From Alkalilimnicola ehrlichii (GTDB lineage: Bacteria > Pseudomonadota > Gammaproteobacteria > Nitrococcales > AK92), in contig NZ_NFZV01000003.1 of the NCBI RefSeq assembly GCF_003399765.1, positions 62,001 through 126,000 of the forward strand: a stretch of DNA of 64,000 nt, written 5' to 3'. Both the position numbers and the translations under genes were made by a program. The notes beneath the pieces are model-generated. The model searched no databases. It was not told the origin of the DNA and was given only the letters and a program-made list of their open reading frames with translations. Positions 18,461 to 27,923 of the stretch are shown here, one piece after another (position 1 is the first letter of the stretch; each line of letters opens with the position of its first letter).

Positions 18461-19151
18461 TCGCCAACAGGTTGAGGAGATCGAGCACGAGATTGCGGAA
18501 ACTCGTGCGCAGCTAGGTCATACGGTTGACGTGTTGCAGCATAAGGTCTCGCCTCGCCACATTCGTGCTCGCACGCTTGGGCGGCTCCAACGTCGTGGCG
18601 GCATGTACGACCGTGTTGCTCGTAGCGTTCGGCAGAACCCGCTGATGTACGGGTTGCTGGCCAGCGCCGTTGCTTGGCGCTTGTTCGCTGGGCGGCGCGA
18701 GGCCCGGTTGTCGAGCCGAGACATGAGCCGGTTGCGGGACGAGCTGGCAGCGGCTTACGCCTCCGAGCGTTGGCACGGTGAAGGCGAGCCAACGATGACG
18801 GGGCGGCAGATGCAGCGGATGCACCACGGTGCCGCGCGCCTTAGAGGCGACTTGCAGGGGCGCGCGCAGCAGCTGCGCCACCGCTGGCAGGAGCAGGCGC
18901 CGCAGACCCGGATGAGCGGTTTGTCGGGTCTATTGGGCGTAGTACTGGGTGCTATGACGCAGTCGATGATGATCCGCGAGCCGGAGGCTCGGGCGGGGTC
19001 GCCATCGGCACGCGAATCGTACCGCGATCGCGCCGAGGAAAGCGTGGCCGAGAGTATTGCCGTCGACGAAACCGGGTTTTCGGTAGGCGCCCCTACGGAG
19101 GCACCGCCCAGCCCTGGGTTAGAGGAGAATAAACGGCCTATCGACCGTTAG
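18444..19151 (+). CDS. DUF3618 domain-containing protein
   Basis: 235 residues from the ATG at 18444, which has AAGGAG 8 bases upstream. The N terminus has the DUF3618 signature: VEEIEHEIAETRAQLGHTVDVLQHKVSP. A short hydrophobic segment (MYGLLASAVAWRLFAG, about 64-80) and a second one (SGLSGLLGVVLGAMTQSMMI, about 155-175) suggest membrane association. The function is unknown; the partner YqjE-like gene and the BrkB gene point to envelope or stress physiology. Confidence 0.82.
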   Translation: MADRDNRQQVEEIEHEIAETRAQLGHTVDVLQHKVSPRHIRARTLGRLQRRGGMYDRVARSVRQNPLMYGLLASAVAWRLFAGRREARLSSRDMSRLRDELAAAYASERWHGEGEPTMTGRQMQRMHHGAARLRGDLQGRAQQLRHRWQEQAPQTRMSGLSGLLGVVLGAMTQSMMIREPEARAGSPSARESYRDRAEESVAESIAVDETGFSVGAPTEAPPSPGLEENKRPIDR

Positions 19152-19292
19152 GCGGTATTACCGCTCTGCTGCCTGTGGTAACGCTGGCGGTTTGTCCTGG
19201 TCCGGCTACGGCGAGTTATTAAGCCGTTGCGTGGAACTCGAAGGCTACCGTCGGCGATCTTAGGGCTCTTCGCGTTTAATGAGGGAAAGTCC

Positions 19293-20258
19293 ATGGTGAG
19301 CACGACGGCCGGTCATTCTGACCGTGGGCGCGAAGCGGATAAACCGCGGCACCTACCGAAGGCCGGTTGGCGGGATATTCTGCTGCGTCTTAATGCTGAG
19401 ATAACCCGCGACTATCTAAGCCTGGTCGCTGCAGGTGTGGCGTTTTATTTCTTACTGTCGATCGTGCCGGCGCTGACCGCCATGGTTTCGCTGTACGGTT
19501 TGGTCGCCGATCCGCAGGATGTCGCCGAACAGATCGCTGCCTTGGAAGGTATGGTTCCCCCGGAAGCGATGAGTATTATCGAGAGCCAAATGGCGGATAT
19601 AACGGCCGCCTCGGCTGCGGGTCTTGGTCTCGGTGCTGCGTTGAGTATCGCCTTCGCGTTATGGAGCACCAACACCGGCATCCGTGCGCTTATCAAGGGA
19701 ATGAACATCGCCTACGACGAGGAGGAAAAACGCGGTTTCATTAAGTTTACCGCCGTTTCCTTTGCCTTTACCTTGGGTGCGGTGTTGTTCGCTTTGCTTA
19801 CCTTGGCAATACTTGCCGTCGTCCCCGCGTTGTTGGCCTTATTGCCGGTACCGGCGCTGCTGGAGGGGGTGGTGTCTTTTGTGCGGTGGCCGGTTCTTGC
19901 CGTCATGATGATCCTGGCTTTAGCGATTCTATATCGCTATGCGCCGAGCCGTAGTCAGCCGCAATGGTCGTGGGTCAGCTGGGGTGCGGTGGCGGCTACG
20001 CTAGCTTGGCTGTTGGGGTCTCTGTTGTTTTCCATCTACGTGTCGAATTTTGCCGACTACAACGAAACTTACGGCTCGATGGGAGCCATCGTCATTTTGA
20101 TGCTCTGGTTCTGGATTACCGCTTTTGTGGTGGTACTTGGCGGGGCATTGAACGCGGAAATGGAGCATCAGACGCGGAAGGACACCACGGTCGGCCCCGA
20201 TCGCCCGATGGGGAAGCGGGATGCGCAGAAAGCGGATCATCTGGGGGAGCGGCCATGA
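19293..20258 (+). CDS. YihY/BrkB family membrane protein
   Basis: 321 residues from the ATG at 19293, preceded by GAGGGAAAGTCC. An ATG at 19227 is in frame but has no ribosome-binding site. The family core is present: GWRDILLRLNAEITRDYLSLVAAGVAFY, ALWSTNTGIRALIKGMNIAYDEEEKRGF and VLGGALNAEMEHQ, with about six transmembrane helices. The family was once called ribonuclease BN by mistake; its function is unsettled. It is downstream of the DUF3618 gene after 141 bp and converges with the GH15 gene. Confidence 0.9.
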   Translation: MVSTTAGHSDRGREADKPRHLPKAGWRDILLRLNAEITRDYLSLVAAGVAFYFLLSIVPALTAMVSLYGLVADPQDVAEQIAALEGMVPPEAMSIIESQMADITAASAAGLGLGAALSIAFALWSTNTGIRALIKGMNIAYDEEEKRGFIKFTAVSFAFTLGAVLFALLTLAILAVVPALLALLPVPALLEGVVSFVRWPVLAVMMILALAILYRYAPSRSQPQWSWVSWGAVAATLAWLLGSLLFSIYVSNFADYNETYGSMGAIVILMLWFWITAFVVVLGGALNAEMEHQTRKDTTVGPDRPMGKRDAQKADHLGERP

Positions 20259-20267
20259 TTCGGCTGC

Positions 20268-22052
20268 TTAGTAGGCGCCTTCCCAAGGTTTACTCAGGCG
20301 CATTGCCGAGTTGATCAGCCCGACCATGCTATAGGTTTGCGGAAAGTTGCCCCACAGCTCGCGCGTGTCGGTCTCCACGTCTTCCGACAATAAACCCAAG
20401 GGGTTGCGGCATCGGAGTACGTTTTCGAACAACGCGCGGGCTTCTTCGCGCCGTCCTAAGGCGGTGAGCGCATCGATATACCAGAATGTGCAGATTGTGA
20501 AGGCATTGGTCGGTTTGCCGAAGTCGTCTTCTCGGATGTAGCGATACAGAAAATCGCCGTGGCGCAGCTCTTTCTCGATGGCAGTTACGGTGTTGGCAAA
20601 GCGTGGGTCGTCCGCTTTCAGGTAACCGAGTTCGCGTAGTAGCAACAGGCTCGCGTCCAGATGCTTGCCGCCAAAAGTAGCGACATAGGTTTGCCGCTGT
20701 TCGTCCCAGGCGTTGGCGTCGATGACCTGACGCATTTCCGCTGCCCGCCGATACCAGTGTTGAGCACGTTCCTGTAGGCCTAGGTGTTCGGCAATATGGG
20801 CCAGCGTTTGGCAGCCGGACCAGGACATGACCGCCGTAAAGGTATGCACGCCGGCAATGCCGCGAAATTCCCACAAGCCTGCATCCGGCTCTTGATAATG
20901 TTGATAAGCCAGTTCGCCGAGTCCTTCCAAACGGGTGAATAAGGCCTCGTTGCCGGGGTTGGCGATACGGCGGTCGAAGAAAACATGTGCCGCGGCCAGT
21001 ACCGAGGCGCCGTAGACGTCGTTTTGGATTTGAGTATAGGCTTGGTTGCCGACCCGAACCGGCCCCATGCCGCGAAACCCAGGCAGCTGCGGTATCTCGC
21101 GTTCTTCCAGATCCGCTTTGCCGTTAATGCGATAAACCGGCAGAAGCCGCCCACCGCGGGCATTGGCTGTAGTGTTGATAATATATTGGAGGTAATCCTC
21201 CATGGTTTTGGTCGCCCCTAAGCGGTTGAGGGCGTTGACGACGAAATAGCTGTCGCGTAACCAGCAGTAGCGATAGTCCCAATTGCGTTGACTGCCGGGC
21301 GCCTCGGGAATCGAGGTCGTTAACGCGGCGATGATCGCGCCGGTATCTTCGTAGCTGCTGAGCTTTAAGGTGATGGCCGAACGAATCACCTCATCCTGCC
21401 ATTCGAAGGGAATACCAAGGTAACGAACCCAGTTACGCCAGTAATCATGGGTGCGCTCGAAATACTCCCGGCCGACGTCGGGAATCGGCTGGTGGATACT
21501 CTCGTCGGGCCCGAGCAGTAAGGTGATATCGTCCTCCAGCACGAACGGGACTTCGTCGACGATGGCGGTTACCGAAGCGTTGGTGGTTAGCCGCAGTACC
21601 TGATCGGGGCAAACATACCGGATATGGTTGCTGCCGTAAGTCAGCCCCGGTTTGCCGGCGCCGTAACCGTAGGCGGGGCGGAGCCGAATGCATATGCGGG
21701 GGCTGCCGGCGATAAGCCGAATCCGCCGTACCAGCATCACTGGGCGGAATTTACGTCCGAAGCGTTCGAAGCGAGGAGCGAAGTCTTGCACCTCGACCAT
21801 GCCGCCGTGCTCGTCGTATAAGGTGGTCGCTAGGATAGCCGTATTCGGCAGGTAACGTTGTTCCGAATGGGTGAAATCCTGTAGCTCGATCGCGTAGTGG
21901 CCGCGGTCCGGCGTTTGGCCGTTTTGCAGTAGCGCGCAAAACACCGGATCGCTGTCGAAACGCGGCATACAGGCCCAAACGACTTCCGCTCGGTTATTAA
22001 CCAAGGCGGCGAAACTACAATTACCGATGATTCCCAGGTTTAAGTTGTCCAC
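20268..22052 (-). CDS. Glycoside hydrolase family 15 protein
   Basis: 594 residues, the normal size for bacterial cytosolic GH15 enzymes (glucoamylase, glucodextranase or trehalase type). The N-terminal beta domain begins NLGIIGNCSFAALV. The (alpha/alpha)6 barrel contains the family motif NWDYRYCWLRDSYF at about 255-268 and GNAYTQIQNDVYG-like and ETRELWGNFPQ-like segments near the catalytic acids. There is no signal peptide, so it works on internal substrates such as maltooligosaccharides or trehalose. It is divergent from the esterase at 22264 and stands alone. Confidence 0.9.
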   Translation of the reverse strand: MDNLNLGIIGNCSFAALVNNRAEVVWACMPRFDSDPVFCALLQNGQTPDRGHYAIELQDFTHSEQRYLPNTAILATTLYDEHGGMVEVQDFAPRFERFGRKFRPVMLVRRIRLIAGSPRICIRLRPAYGYGAGKPGLTYGSNHIRYVCPDQVLRLTTNASVTAIVDEVPFVLEDDITLLLGPDESIHQPIPDVGREYFERTHDYWRNWVRYLGIPFEWQDEVIRSAITLKLSSYEDTGAIIAALTTSIPEAPGSQRNWDYRYCWLRDSYFVVNALNRLGATKTMEDYLQYIINTTANARGGRLLPVYRINGKADLEEREIPQLPGFRGMGPVRVGNQAYTQIQNDVYGASVLAAAHVFFDRRIANPGNEALFTRLEGLGELAYQHYQEPDAGLWEFRGIAGVHTFTAVMSWSGCQTLAHIAEHLGLQERAQHWYRRAAEMRQVIDANAWDEQRQTYVATFGGKHLDASLLLLRELGYLKADDPRFANTVTAIEKELRHGDFLYRYIREDDFGKPTNAFTICTFWYIDALTALGRREEARALFENVLRCRNPLGLLSEDVETDTRELWGNFPQTYSMVGLINSAMRLSKPWEGAY

Positions 22053-22263
22053 GGCGCGTTGTCGAACTCTCTCTCTTCGGTCAAACGTTAAGGAAACGGC
22101 GAACGCCCTTCGCTCGGAGGGCCGGGCGGAACAGGACGATTTGCTCCCTAAGACATACGACGGAACGGAAAAAGTTCAAGGCGTATCTTTAGCCGCCTTC
22201 CATACATTATCCTGCCGGTAAGTTTTATCATCTACGGGAGCGGTTAAACAATGGGAGCAACTT

Positions 22264-22935
22264 ATGAGTGACGTGTTGCCGGCTGTCGAAATCGAGCCGA
22301 GCGCTCGAACGGCCGATCGCAGTGTGATTTGGTTGCATGGCTTAGGCGCGAGCGGCCACGATTTCGAGCCTATCGTACCGGAGCTGGGGCTGCCGGCGGA
22401 CGCGGCGGTACGTTTCGTGTTTCCGCATGCGCCGGTGCAACCGGTGACGATCAATGGCGGAATGCCCATGCCGGCTTGGTACGACATAAAGCAGCTCGGC
22501 GGCGGCAATGAGGACGAAGTCGGTATTCGTGCCAGCGAGCGCGAGGTCCAGCGCTTGATTCGGCGGGAGAACGAGCGCGGTGTACCGACCGAGCGCATCG
22601 TGCTAGCCGGCTTTTCCCAGGGGGGCGCGATTGTTCTGCATACAGGCTTACGCTATCCCGAACGCTTGGCGGGGATTATGGCCTTATCCACCTATCTGCC
22701 CTTGAACGGAAGCCTGGAAGCCGAGCGCCACGCCGGAAACCATCAAACCCCGATATTTATGGCGCATGGGACGCTAGATCCCGTCGTACCCTACCAAAAC
22801 GGAGCTCGTTCGCGGGATTTGCTGAACGGGCAGGATCATCCGGTGGAATGGCATGAATACCCCATGGAACACCAGGTTTGCCTGGAGCAGATCCAGGATA
22901 TCGGTGCGTGGTTAAAGCGCGTACTAGCGCTGTAA
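22264..22935 (+). CDS. Alpha/beta-hydrolase carboxylesterase
   Basis: 223 residues of the phospholipase/carboxylesterase family (PF02230). The triad is visible: S118 in AGFSQGGA, D172 in TLDPVVPY and H203 in PMEHQVC. IWLHGLGASGHDF forms the oxyanion loop. It hydrolyses small esters or lysophospholipid-like substrates in the cytosol. GGGAGCAACTT lies before the ATG. It converges with moeA across a strong terminator. Confidence 0.93.
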   Translation: MSDVLPAVEIEPSARTADRSVIWLHGLGASGHDFEPIVPELGLPADAAVRFVFPHAPVQPVTINGGMPMPAWYDIKQLGGGNEDEVGIRASEREVQRLIRRENERGVPTERIVLAGFSQGGAIVLHTGLRYPERLAGIMALSTYLPLNGSLEAERHAGNHQTPIFMAHGTLDPVVPYQNGARSRDLLNGQDHPVEWHEYPMEHQVCLEQIQDIGAWLKRVLAL

Positions 22936-22958
22936 GCCTAGCGGAGCTATCGTGGCGA

Positions 22959-22989
22959 CGGTCGATAGCACATGCTTTACTATCGACCG
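22959..22989. terminator. Bidirectional terminator between esterase and moeA
   Basis: CGGTCGATAG (22959-22968) and CTATCGACCG (22980-22989) form a perfect 10-bp stem with an 11-base loop, between two convergent genes. T runs are short on both sides. Confidence 0.7.
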
Positions 22990-22997
22990 TTCGTACT

Positions 22998-24236
22998 TTA
23001 GTGACTACAAAGTAAGCTGCTCATCGGGGTGTAGGGCAGGATATCGCCCTCGGCTACGGTTTGGCCCGGCTTCAAACGAACCAGCCCGTCCGCCCAACAG
23101 GTCGAACTAAGGACACCGGAGCCTTGATGGGGATAGGCTTCCACCCATAGTGTGCCGTTGCGCTCGCAGAGCCGCGTGCGGAGGAAGGTCTCCCGGCGCC
23201 GGTCGGCCCGCTCGACGGTAAACCCTGCCGGCAGGGGAAACTCCGGTGGTGCATCGACCGATTCGATGCCTTGCAGTTTCATGAGTAACGGACGGGCAAG
23301 GATTAAGAAGGTTACGAAAACCGATACCGGATTACCCGGCAGGCCGATGAACGGCGTATCGCCTACCCGGCCGAAGGCAAAGGGTTTACCGGGTTTAATC
23401 GCGACTTTCCATAAACCCAACTCGCCTAAGGCTTCTACGGCCGGTTTGACGTAGTCGGCATCCCCTACCGATACCCCGCCCGTGGTGATGATGACATCGG
23501 CTCCCACCGCCGCCTCGGCGAGGTATTGCCGGGTAAGCGCCGGGTCGTCCGGTAAATGGCGCGGGGTGAGAGCGGTAAAACCGAGGCTTTCGACTAAGGC
23601 TGCCAACATCGGGCCGTTGGAGTCATGAATCTGGCCGGGGGCCAATGGCCGACCGGCCGGAACCAGTTCGTCGCCAGTGGTCAGCAAAGCGATTTTAAGC
23701 GGCGCGGCCACCTCGACCTCGGCGACGCCTACCGAAGCGATCAGCCCTAGCTCCTGAGCGCGTAAGCGGCGACCCGGTTGCAGAACAGTGCTTCCGCGCG
23801 CAACGTCTTCCCCGGCGCGGCGAATATTCTGCCCCGGTTTGATATCGCTTGGGAGCTGCACATAGCCGTCGGCGGCGTCGCATTGCTCTTGCATGACCAC
23901 CGCATCGGCGCCGGTAGGAATCGGGGCGCCGGTATAAATACGAGCGGCATTCCCAGCAAGCAGTTCGCTTGGCCTTGCGCCGGCTTGTATGGTGGAGCCA
24001 ACCGGTAGCCGGCGGGTTTCGGCCAGGTCGGCAAGACTTACCGCATAGCCGTCCATAGCGCTATTATCATGGCCCGGCACATCGGCCTGTGCCGTGACCG
24101 ATTGCAGCAGCGTGCGGCCTAGGGCTTTGCCGATCGGCAGCGTTTGCCGCCGCGGTGCGGGCGAACTAGCCGCGAGTAGGGCGGCGATAGCGTCCCTTAT
24201 GGACAGCATTCCAGGGTCCTGACCGCATTCGCTCAT
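22998..24236 (-). CDS. moeA: MoeA, molybdopterin molybdotransferase
   Basis: 412 residues. MoeA inserts molybdate into MPT-AMP to form molybdenum cofactor. The N-terminal domain holds DVPGHDNSAMDGYAV, the catalytic loop. The MogA-like domain (about 180-320) has TTGDELV, then TTGGVSVGDADYVK and AFGRVGDTPFIGLPGNPVS. The C-terminal beta-barrel closes the protein. No other mo genes are adjacent, so it is a stand-alone cofactor gene here. Confidence 0.95.
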   Translation of the reverse strand: MSECGQDPGMLSIRDAIAALLAASSPAPRRQTLPIGKALGRTLLQSVTAQADVPGHDNSAMDGYAVSLADLAETRRLPVGSTIQAGARPSELLAGNAARIYTGAPIPTGADAVVMQEQCDAADGYVQLPSDIKPGQNIRRAGEDVARGSTVLQPGRRLRAQELGLIASVGVAEVEVAAPLKIALLTTGDELVPAGRPLAPGQIHDSNGPMLAALVESLGFTALTPRHLPDDPALTRQYLAEAAVGADVIITTGGVSVGDADYVKPAVEALGELGLWKVAIKPGKPFAFGRVGDTPFIGLPGNPVSVFVTFLILARPLLMKLQGIESVDAPPEFPLPAGFTVERADRRRETFLRTRLCERNGTLWVEAYPHQGSGVLSSTCWADGLVRLKPGQTVAEGDILPYTPMSSLLCSH

Positions 24237-24340
24237 GGCTATACTCCTTCTCCGGGGCCGAGTCGATTGTGTATCCTAGCGCGTTTAACCGTGTCGTTTC
24301 TTCGCCGAAATCAATTGTTCAGCTCTCCTTGGAGTATTGG

Positions 24341-24667
24341 ATGACTGAAAAGTCAAATAAGCCGGGCGATATGCCGGAGTGGTTGTTGGGTGCCTGGCGC
24401 CTGCAACGGGCTGAGCCTGGCGTGCAAATTTTACCCGGTACCGGTATGGAGTTCCGCCGCGACGGTAAGTTGTGTTACCGGATTCCGATGGAAGAAGAGG
24501 TGCACATCTTTGAGCTGGAGTATGAGATTGAAGGCGATTGGCTGCGTACTCAGCACGATCCGGCCGACCATGCGCAAGCGGTGCGGTTTTGCCTGGCCGA
24601 GGACGGTAGCCTGGAGCTCGACTTTAACGGCACCCGGGCGTGGTTCAGGCGGGAAGGTTTACACTAA
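24341..24667 (+). CDS. Small lipocalin-like hypothetical protein
   Basis: 108 residues started at the ATG at 24341, which has GGAG 8 bases upstream; the frame runs further upstream without a ribosome-binding site. The pattern (WLLGAWRLQRAEPG, FRRDGKLCYRIP, GSLELDFNGTRAWFRR) is a run of beta strands starting with a G-x-W, like small lipocalin or calycin folds. No signal peptide. I do not recognise a named family. Confidence 0.6.
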   Translation: MTEKSNKPGDMPEWLLGAWRLQRAEPGVQILPGTGMEFRRDGKLCYRIPMEEEVHIFELEYEIEGDWLRTQHDPADHAQAVRFCLAEDGSLELDFNGTRAWFRREGLH

Positions 24668-24697
24668 CTGGTGGCGCTAAGGCAGTAAGGTACTGCG

Positions 24698-25213
24698 TTA
24701 CATCCGGCGCATAATGCCGATGCTGATGGCGTCGGCAGCTGAGTCGAACCCGATTTTGCCGCCCCAGGATGGGGTAACGCGGTAAACGATACCCGCGTTC
24801 ACATTGATAGCATCTCGGCTCGCGTTGGTGCGACGCTGTTCGCCGTGGACGCGAAACTCGCCGTTTTCCACGGAATACCCAAGCCCTGCATAAGCCGCCA
24901 AAGCGTTGCTCAAGCCGAAGGTTGTGCCGCCGTTGACGATATTGTAGTTGTAATGCAGATCGAGCGGACTGGAGCTATCGACCAGCTGCGGCGAGACGCC
25001 GCCGCCGACGTACCAGCCCAAGGCGTGCGGACGCAGCCGCCCCATCCATACCGTGAGATAGGTGGTATCTTCAAAATGCATGCCGTCCATTTCGCGCCCC
25101 TTGGCATTAGGTGCGACACCAACGCCCAGATGCACCCCTGCCACGACGGGACTGCTACCCATCAGCATTAGAAGGCCGCAGGCCAAAGCACGTTTTAGCG
25201 ACGGTGGGTTCAT
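24698..25213 (-). CDS. YfaZ-like outer membrane protein
   Basis: 171 residues from the ATG at 25213. Residues 1-27 are a signal peptide ending PVVAG. The remainder alternates polar and hydrophobic residues in short strands (YLTVWMGRL, LGWYVGGGVSPQLV, YAGLGYSVENGEFRVHGEQ, INVNAGIVYRVTP), as in the small beta-barrels of the YfaZ family, and closes with ISIGIMRRM. The protein probably resides in the outer membrane; its function is unknown. It lies 82 bp downstream of the MFS gene, in the same orientation. Confidence 0.65.
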   Translation of the reverse strand: MNPPSLKRALACGLLMLMGSSPVVAGVHLGVGVAPNAKGREMDGMHFEDTTYLTVWMGRLRPHALGWYVGGGVSPQLVDSSSPLDLHYNYNIVNGGTTFGLSNALAAYAGLGYSVENGEFRVHGEQRRTNASRDAINVNAGIVYRVTPSWGGKIGFDSAADAISIGIMRRM

Positions 25214-25294
25214 GCTATATCGCTTCGATAAAGAAGATACCGATAAAAAGGTTTCGCATTGCAGCATATTCGCCCCGCTATTTCCAGGCGAGCT

Positions 25295-26506
25295 TCACAA
25301 AGCTCGCCTGCGCAGGTTGAGGATTTGCAGCAAGGCGCCGATTGCACCAACGGCTGCGGCGGCTATTGCCAATGTCCACATCGGCAAGTTCAGCACCAAT
25401 AGCAAGCCACCGCCTGCTGCACCAATGGCGCTTCCCAAATACAAAGCGGACTCGTTCAGGGCAACGGCAAGGTTACCATCCCCCTGCTTTTCGCGGGCGC
25501 GAATCAGTTCATTGTTCTGCGGTACCTGCAAGGCCCAGCCAACTGCGCCCCAAAGGGCAATCGGTACCATCGTCAGCCAGACATGCCAGCCGGCCGTCAG
25601 CGGAAGTGCCAGTAGGGCCAGTGTGAGGGTCAGCATAATGGCGAAGGTCAGGACAGGCCCCCGGATACGGTCGGCCAGCGAGCCGATCAGGAAACTACCC
25701 GCGACACCCCCGATGCCCCAGACCCATAAATAAGGCGTAATCGAGCCAATACCGCCGTACTCGGGGGCTGTCAGCAACGGAGCGAGAAAGGTGTACATAC
25801 CTAGGCTAGCGATGGCCGCTAACAGCGACACCAGCAGAATCAGAATCACGTGCCCGTCGGCTAGTAACAGTAACTTTCGACGCAGCGGAATAGCTGCTGT
25901 GGCTGGTAGTTCCGGTAAGCGCCATGCCAACCCCAGCAGCGCGATCAGTCCCAGTAGCGCCACCAGCCACAAGGCCGATGCCCAGCCGAGCCGCTCGGCC
26001 ACTAACAGCCCGAGCGGCACGCCCAGCACGGTTCCGCTGGCCATGCCGCCCATGATGACCGCAATGGCCTTACCACGCCCCGACACCGATAACGTGGCCG
26101 CGGCTGCAATTCCCATGGCTAAATAAACCCCCGAACCGATGCCCGCCAAGACACGGAATAGCAATAGCCAGGAGAAACTGGTCGCTAGCGCACTGGCTGC
26201 GTTGGCGAGCACGAAAACGGCTAGCGCTGCCAGCAGTCCGGCCCGTTGGAGGTGGCCTGGCAGTAATGCCACGCACACCGGCGAGCCCAGGCCATAGGCC
26301 AGCGTAAAGGCTGTCACGAGCTGCGCGGCGACCGCCACGGGTACGGCGAACGCCGTCTCGATCATGGGAATCAGCCCCGCTGTGACATAGGAGGCCATGC
26401 CTAGTGCGAATGCTCCCAAGGCGATCAGATAGACCGTCGATGTGGCTGAGGGAGCGGCTGTTTCGGACAGGGTCGATAGCTCGCCGGATTCGGAATGAAG
26501 GCTCAT
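25295..26506 (-). CDS. MFS transporter (drug or sugar efflux type)
   Basis: 403 residues with twelve predicted transmembrane helices. The motif A region between helices 2 and 3 (LAYGLGSPVCVALLPGHLQRAGLL) and FRVLAGIGSGVYLAMG resemble the AraJ/arabinose and multidrug exporters. The substrate cannot be read from sequence. It is divergent from an XRE-MmyB regulator (97-bp gap with repeated octamers), a layout that usually means the regulator controls the pump. Confidence 0.88.
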   Translation of the reverse strand: MSLHSESGELSTLSETAAPSATSTVYLIALGAFALGMASYVTAGLIPMIETAFAVPVAVAAQLVTAFTLAYGLGSPVCVALLPGHLQRAGLLAALAVFVLANAASALATSFSWLLLFRVLAGIGSGVYLAMGIAAAATLSVSGRGKAIAVIMGGMASGTVLGVPLGLLVAERLGWASALWLVALLGLIALLGLAWRLPELPATAAIPLRRKLLLLADGHVILILLVSLLAAIASLGMYTFLAPLLTAPEYGGIGSITPYLWVWGIGGVAGSFLIGSLADRIRGPVLTFAIMLTLTLALLALPLTAGWHVWLTMVPIALWGAVGWALQVPQNNELIRAREKQGDGNLAVALNESALYLGSAIGAAGGGLLLVLNLPMWTLAIAAAAVGAIGALLQILNLRRRAL

Positions 26507-26554
26507 TTTTGTTTCTCTCGATAACGAAAACGAGCATTCTGTAAGCTCCTTTAG

Positions 26555-26585
26555 GCTGTTACAATTTAACTGTTTATGCTGTTAC
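26555..26585. promoter_or_regulatory. Candidate operator between MFS gene and its regulator
   Basis: GCTGTTAC occurs at 26555-26562 and again at 26578-26585, 23 bp apart (about two helical turns), with GTTA and TAAC forming a partial inverted repeat between. The repeats fill the 97-bp divergent gap just ahead of the regulator start and fit cooperative binding by the XRE protein. Confidence 0.4.
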
Positions 26586-26603
26586 TTAAAGCAATAGGAA
26601 GCT

Positions 26604-27389
26604 ATGCGTAACTTACAGCGCACTCGAAACGAACTGGCCGCCTTCCTACGGGCGAGGCGCGAGCGCCTGTCGCCTGCCGATGTAGGCCTGCCCAGCGGTG
26701 GCCGCAGGCGTACTCCGGGGCTACGTCGCGAGGAAGTGGCCGCTCTCGCGGGGGTGGGTCTGACGTGGTATACCTGGTTGGAACAAGGCCGCGATATCGG
26801 CGTGTCGGCTACCTTTCTCGACAACCTGGCGCGGGTGTTCAAGCTCGATGCCGCCGAGCGCCGGCATCTGTTTCTGTTGGCCCACGAACGTCCCCCCGCC
26901 GAGCCGGGTAAGACCTTCTGCGTGGTTCCGCCTTTGGTGTTGAGGCTGATGCACGATCTGGCGCCGCATGCCGCCTACGTACTAAACCTGCGTTGGGATG
27001 TATTAGCCTTTAATGAAGCGGCTGATCGGCTCTTCGGCTTCGAGCGCCATGCGCCCGAGCAGCGCAACATGCTCTGGATGCTGTTCACCGACCCGCTGCT
27101 ACGAGAGCGCTTCGATGGCTGGAAGGAACAGGCGCCGCAGATACTATCCAGTTTTCGACGCGACTATGCGCGGGCGACTCAGGAAGCCGATATCCAGGCA
27201 ATGGTGGACGAATTGCAGAAGGTATCCCCCGACTTTAAGTATTGGTGGAGCCGACATGACGTGCATGCGCCATGCAAGGGCATACGCGACCTGCGGGTGG
27301 ACGATAACGTGGTCGCTTTCGAACATGTGTCGTTGACCATCGATGCCGAACGCCACCTGCGGCTGGTGGTGTATGCGCAGAAGTCGTAG
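26604..27389 (+). CDS. XRE family regulator with MmyB-like ligand domain
   Basis: 261 residues. The N-terminal helix-turn-helix (about 30-80, LRREEVAALAGVGLTWYTWLEQGRD) is followed by the MmyB-like sensing domain (PHAAYVLNLRWDVLAFNEAADRLFG), which in this family binds fatty acid-like ligands. It reads away from the MFS gene. By layout it probably represses or activates that pump. A few bases upstream the ATG has only AGGAAGC as a ribosome-binding site. Confidence 0.9.
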   Translation: MRNLQRTRNELAAFLRARRERLSPADVGLPSGGRRRTPGLRREEVAALAGVGLTWYTWLEQGRDIGVSATFLDNLARVFKLDAAERRHLFLLAHERPPAEPGKTFCVVPPLVLRLMHDLAPHAAYVLNLRWDVLAFNEAADRLFGFERHAPEQRNMLWMLFTDPLLRERFDGWKEQAPQILSSFRRDYARATQEADIQAMVDELQKVSPDFKYWWSRHDVHAPCKGIRDLRVDDNVVAFEHVSLTIDAERHLRLVVYAQKS

Positions 27390-27438
27390 CGGGCCGAGCC
27401 TACTACATCCGCAAAGGGAAAACTGATCTAGCAGCCTG

Positions 27439-27923
27439 CTAGGGGTCGATGTTGCGACTTTTCAGCCAGTCTTTTACCGCTAAGCCGGTGCCGAAATCCC
27501 AAGGCTTGAGTCGTTCGGGTGCAATGCGCCGATATTCCAAAAGCTCTTCGCCGAGCCGAATCGGTCCGCTGGCTTCTATGTGGTATGCCAGAATAACCTG
27601 ATTTTTTGGCTAAAGGCGTAGTTGCCGATAAAGCTCGCTACCCTGCCCTGGAGGCCGAGTTCCTCTTCAACCTCCCGTAGAATGCCGACTTCCGGCGATT
27701 CGTTCTGTTCCATGAAGCCGGTAATGAGCCCGAACACCTTTTCCGGCCAGCCCACATTGCGAGCAAGAATAACCTCCCCTTCATGTTCGACAACGGCCGC
27801 CAGCACCGGAACGGGGTTGTTCCAGTAAACGAAGCCGCACGTTTGGTCGGGGCATGCTTGGCGCTCGGCGCCGCCTAGAGAGAGGGCAATCAGCTCGGTT
27901 TGGCAATAGGGACAGTAGCGCAT
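27439..27923 (-). CDS. Nudix hydrolase with zinc ribbon, interrupted by one missing base
   Basis: The N terminus [11 protein letters not shown] with a second Cys pair (CPDQTC) is a zinc ribbon like that of NudC-type and related Nudix proteins. The Nudix box is complete: GFMEQNESPEVGILREVEEE. As read, the frame runs to RLFWHTT and stops at 27576. One more A in the coding A run (T run 27602-27607 here) gives AFSQKNQVILAYHIEA and a normal C terminus ending KSRNIDP at 27439, 161 residues. The ATG overlaps the msrA stop by one base (TGATG), so the two are co-translated. Both could protect against oxidised molecules. Confidence 0.85.

Noticed and set aside
20268-22052. Biosynthetic link between the GH15 gene and the neighbouring BrkB operon
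   Set aside because: The genes converge and share no obvious pathway; treated as independent.
27428-27442. Palindrome CTAGCAG-C-CTGCTAG as a terminator or operator
   Set aside because: It overlaps the corrected Nudix stop codon, is short and has no T tract.
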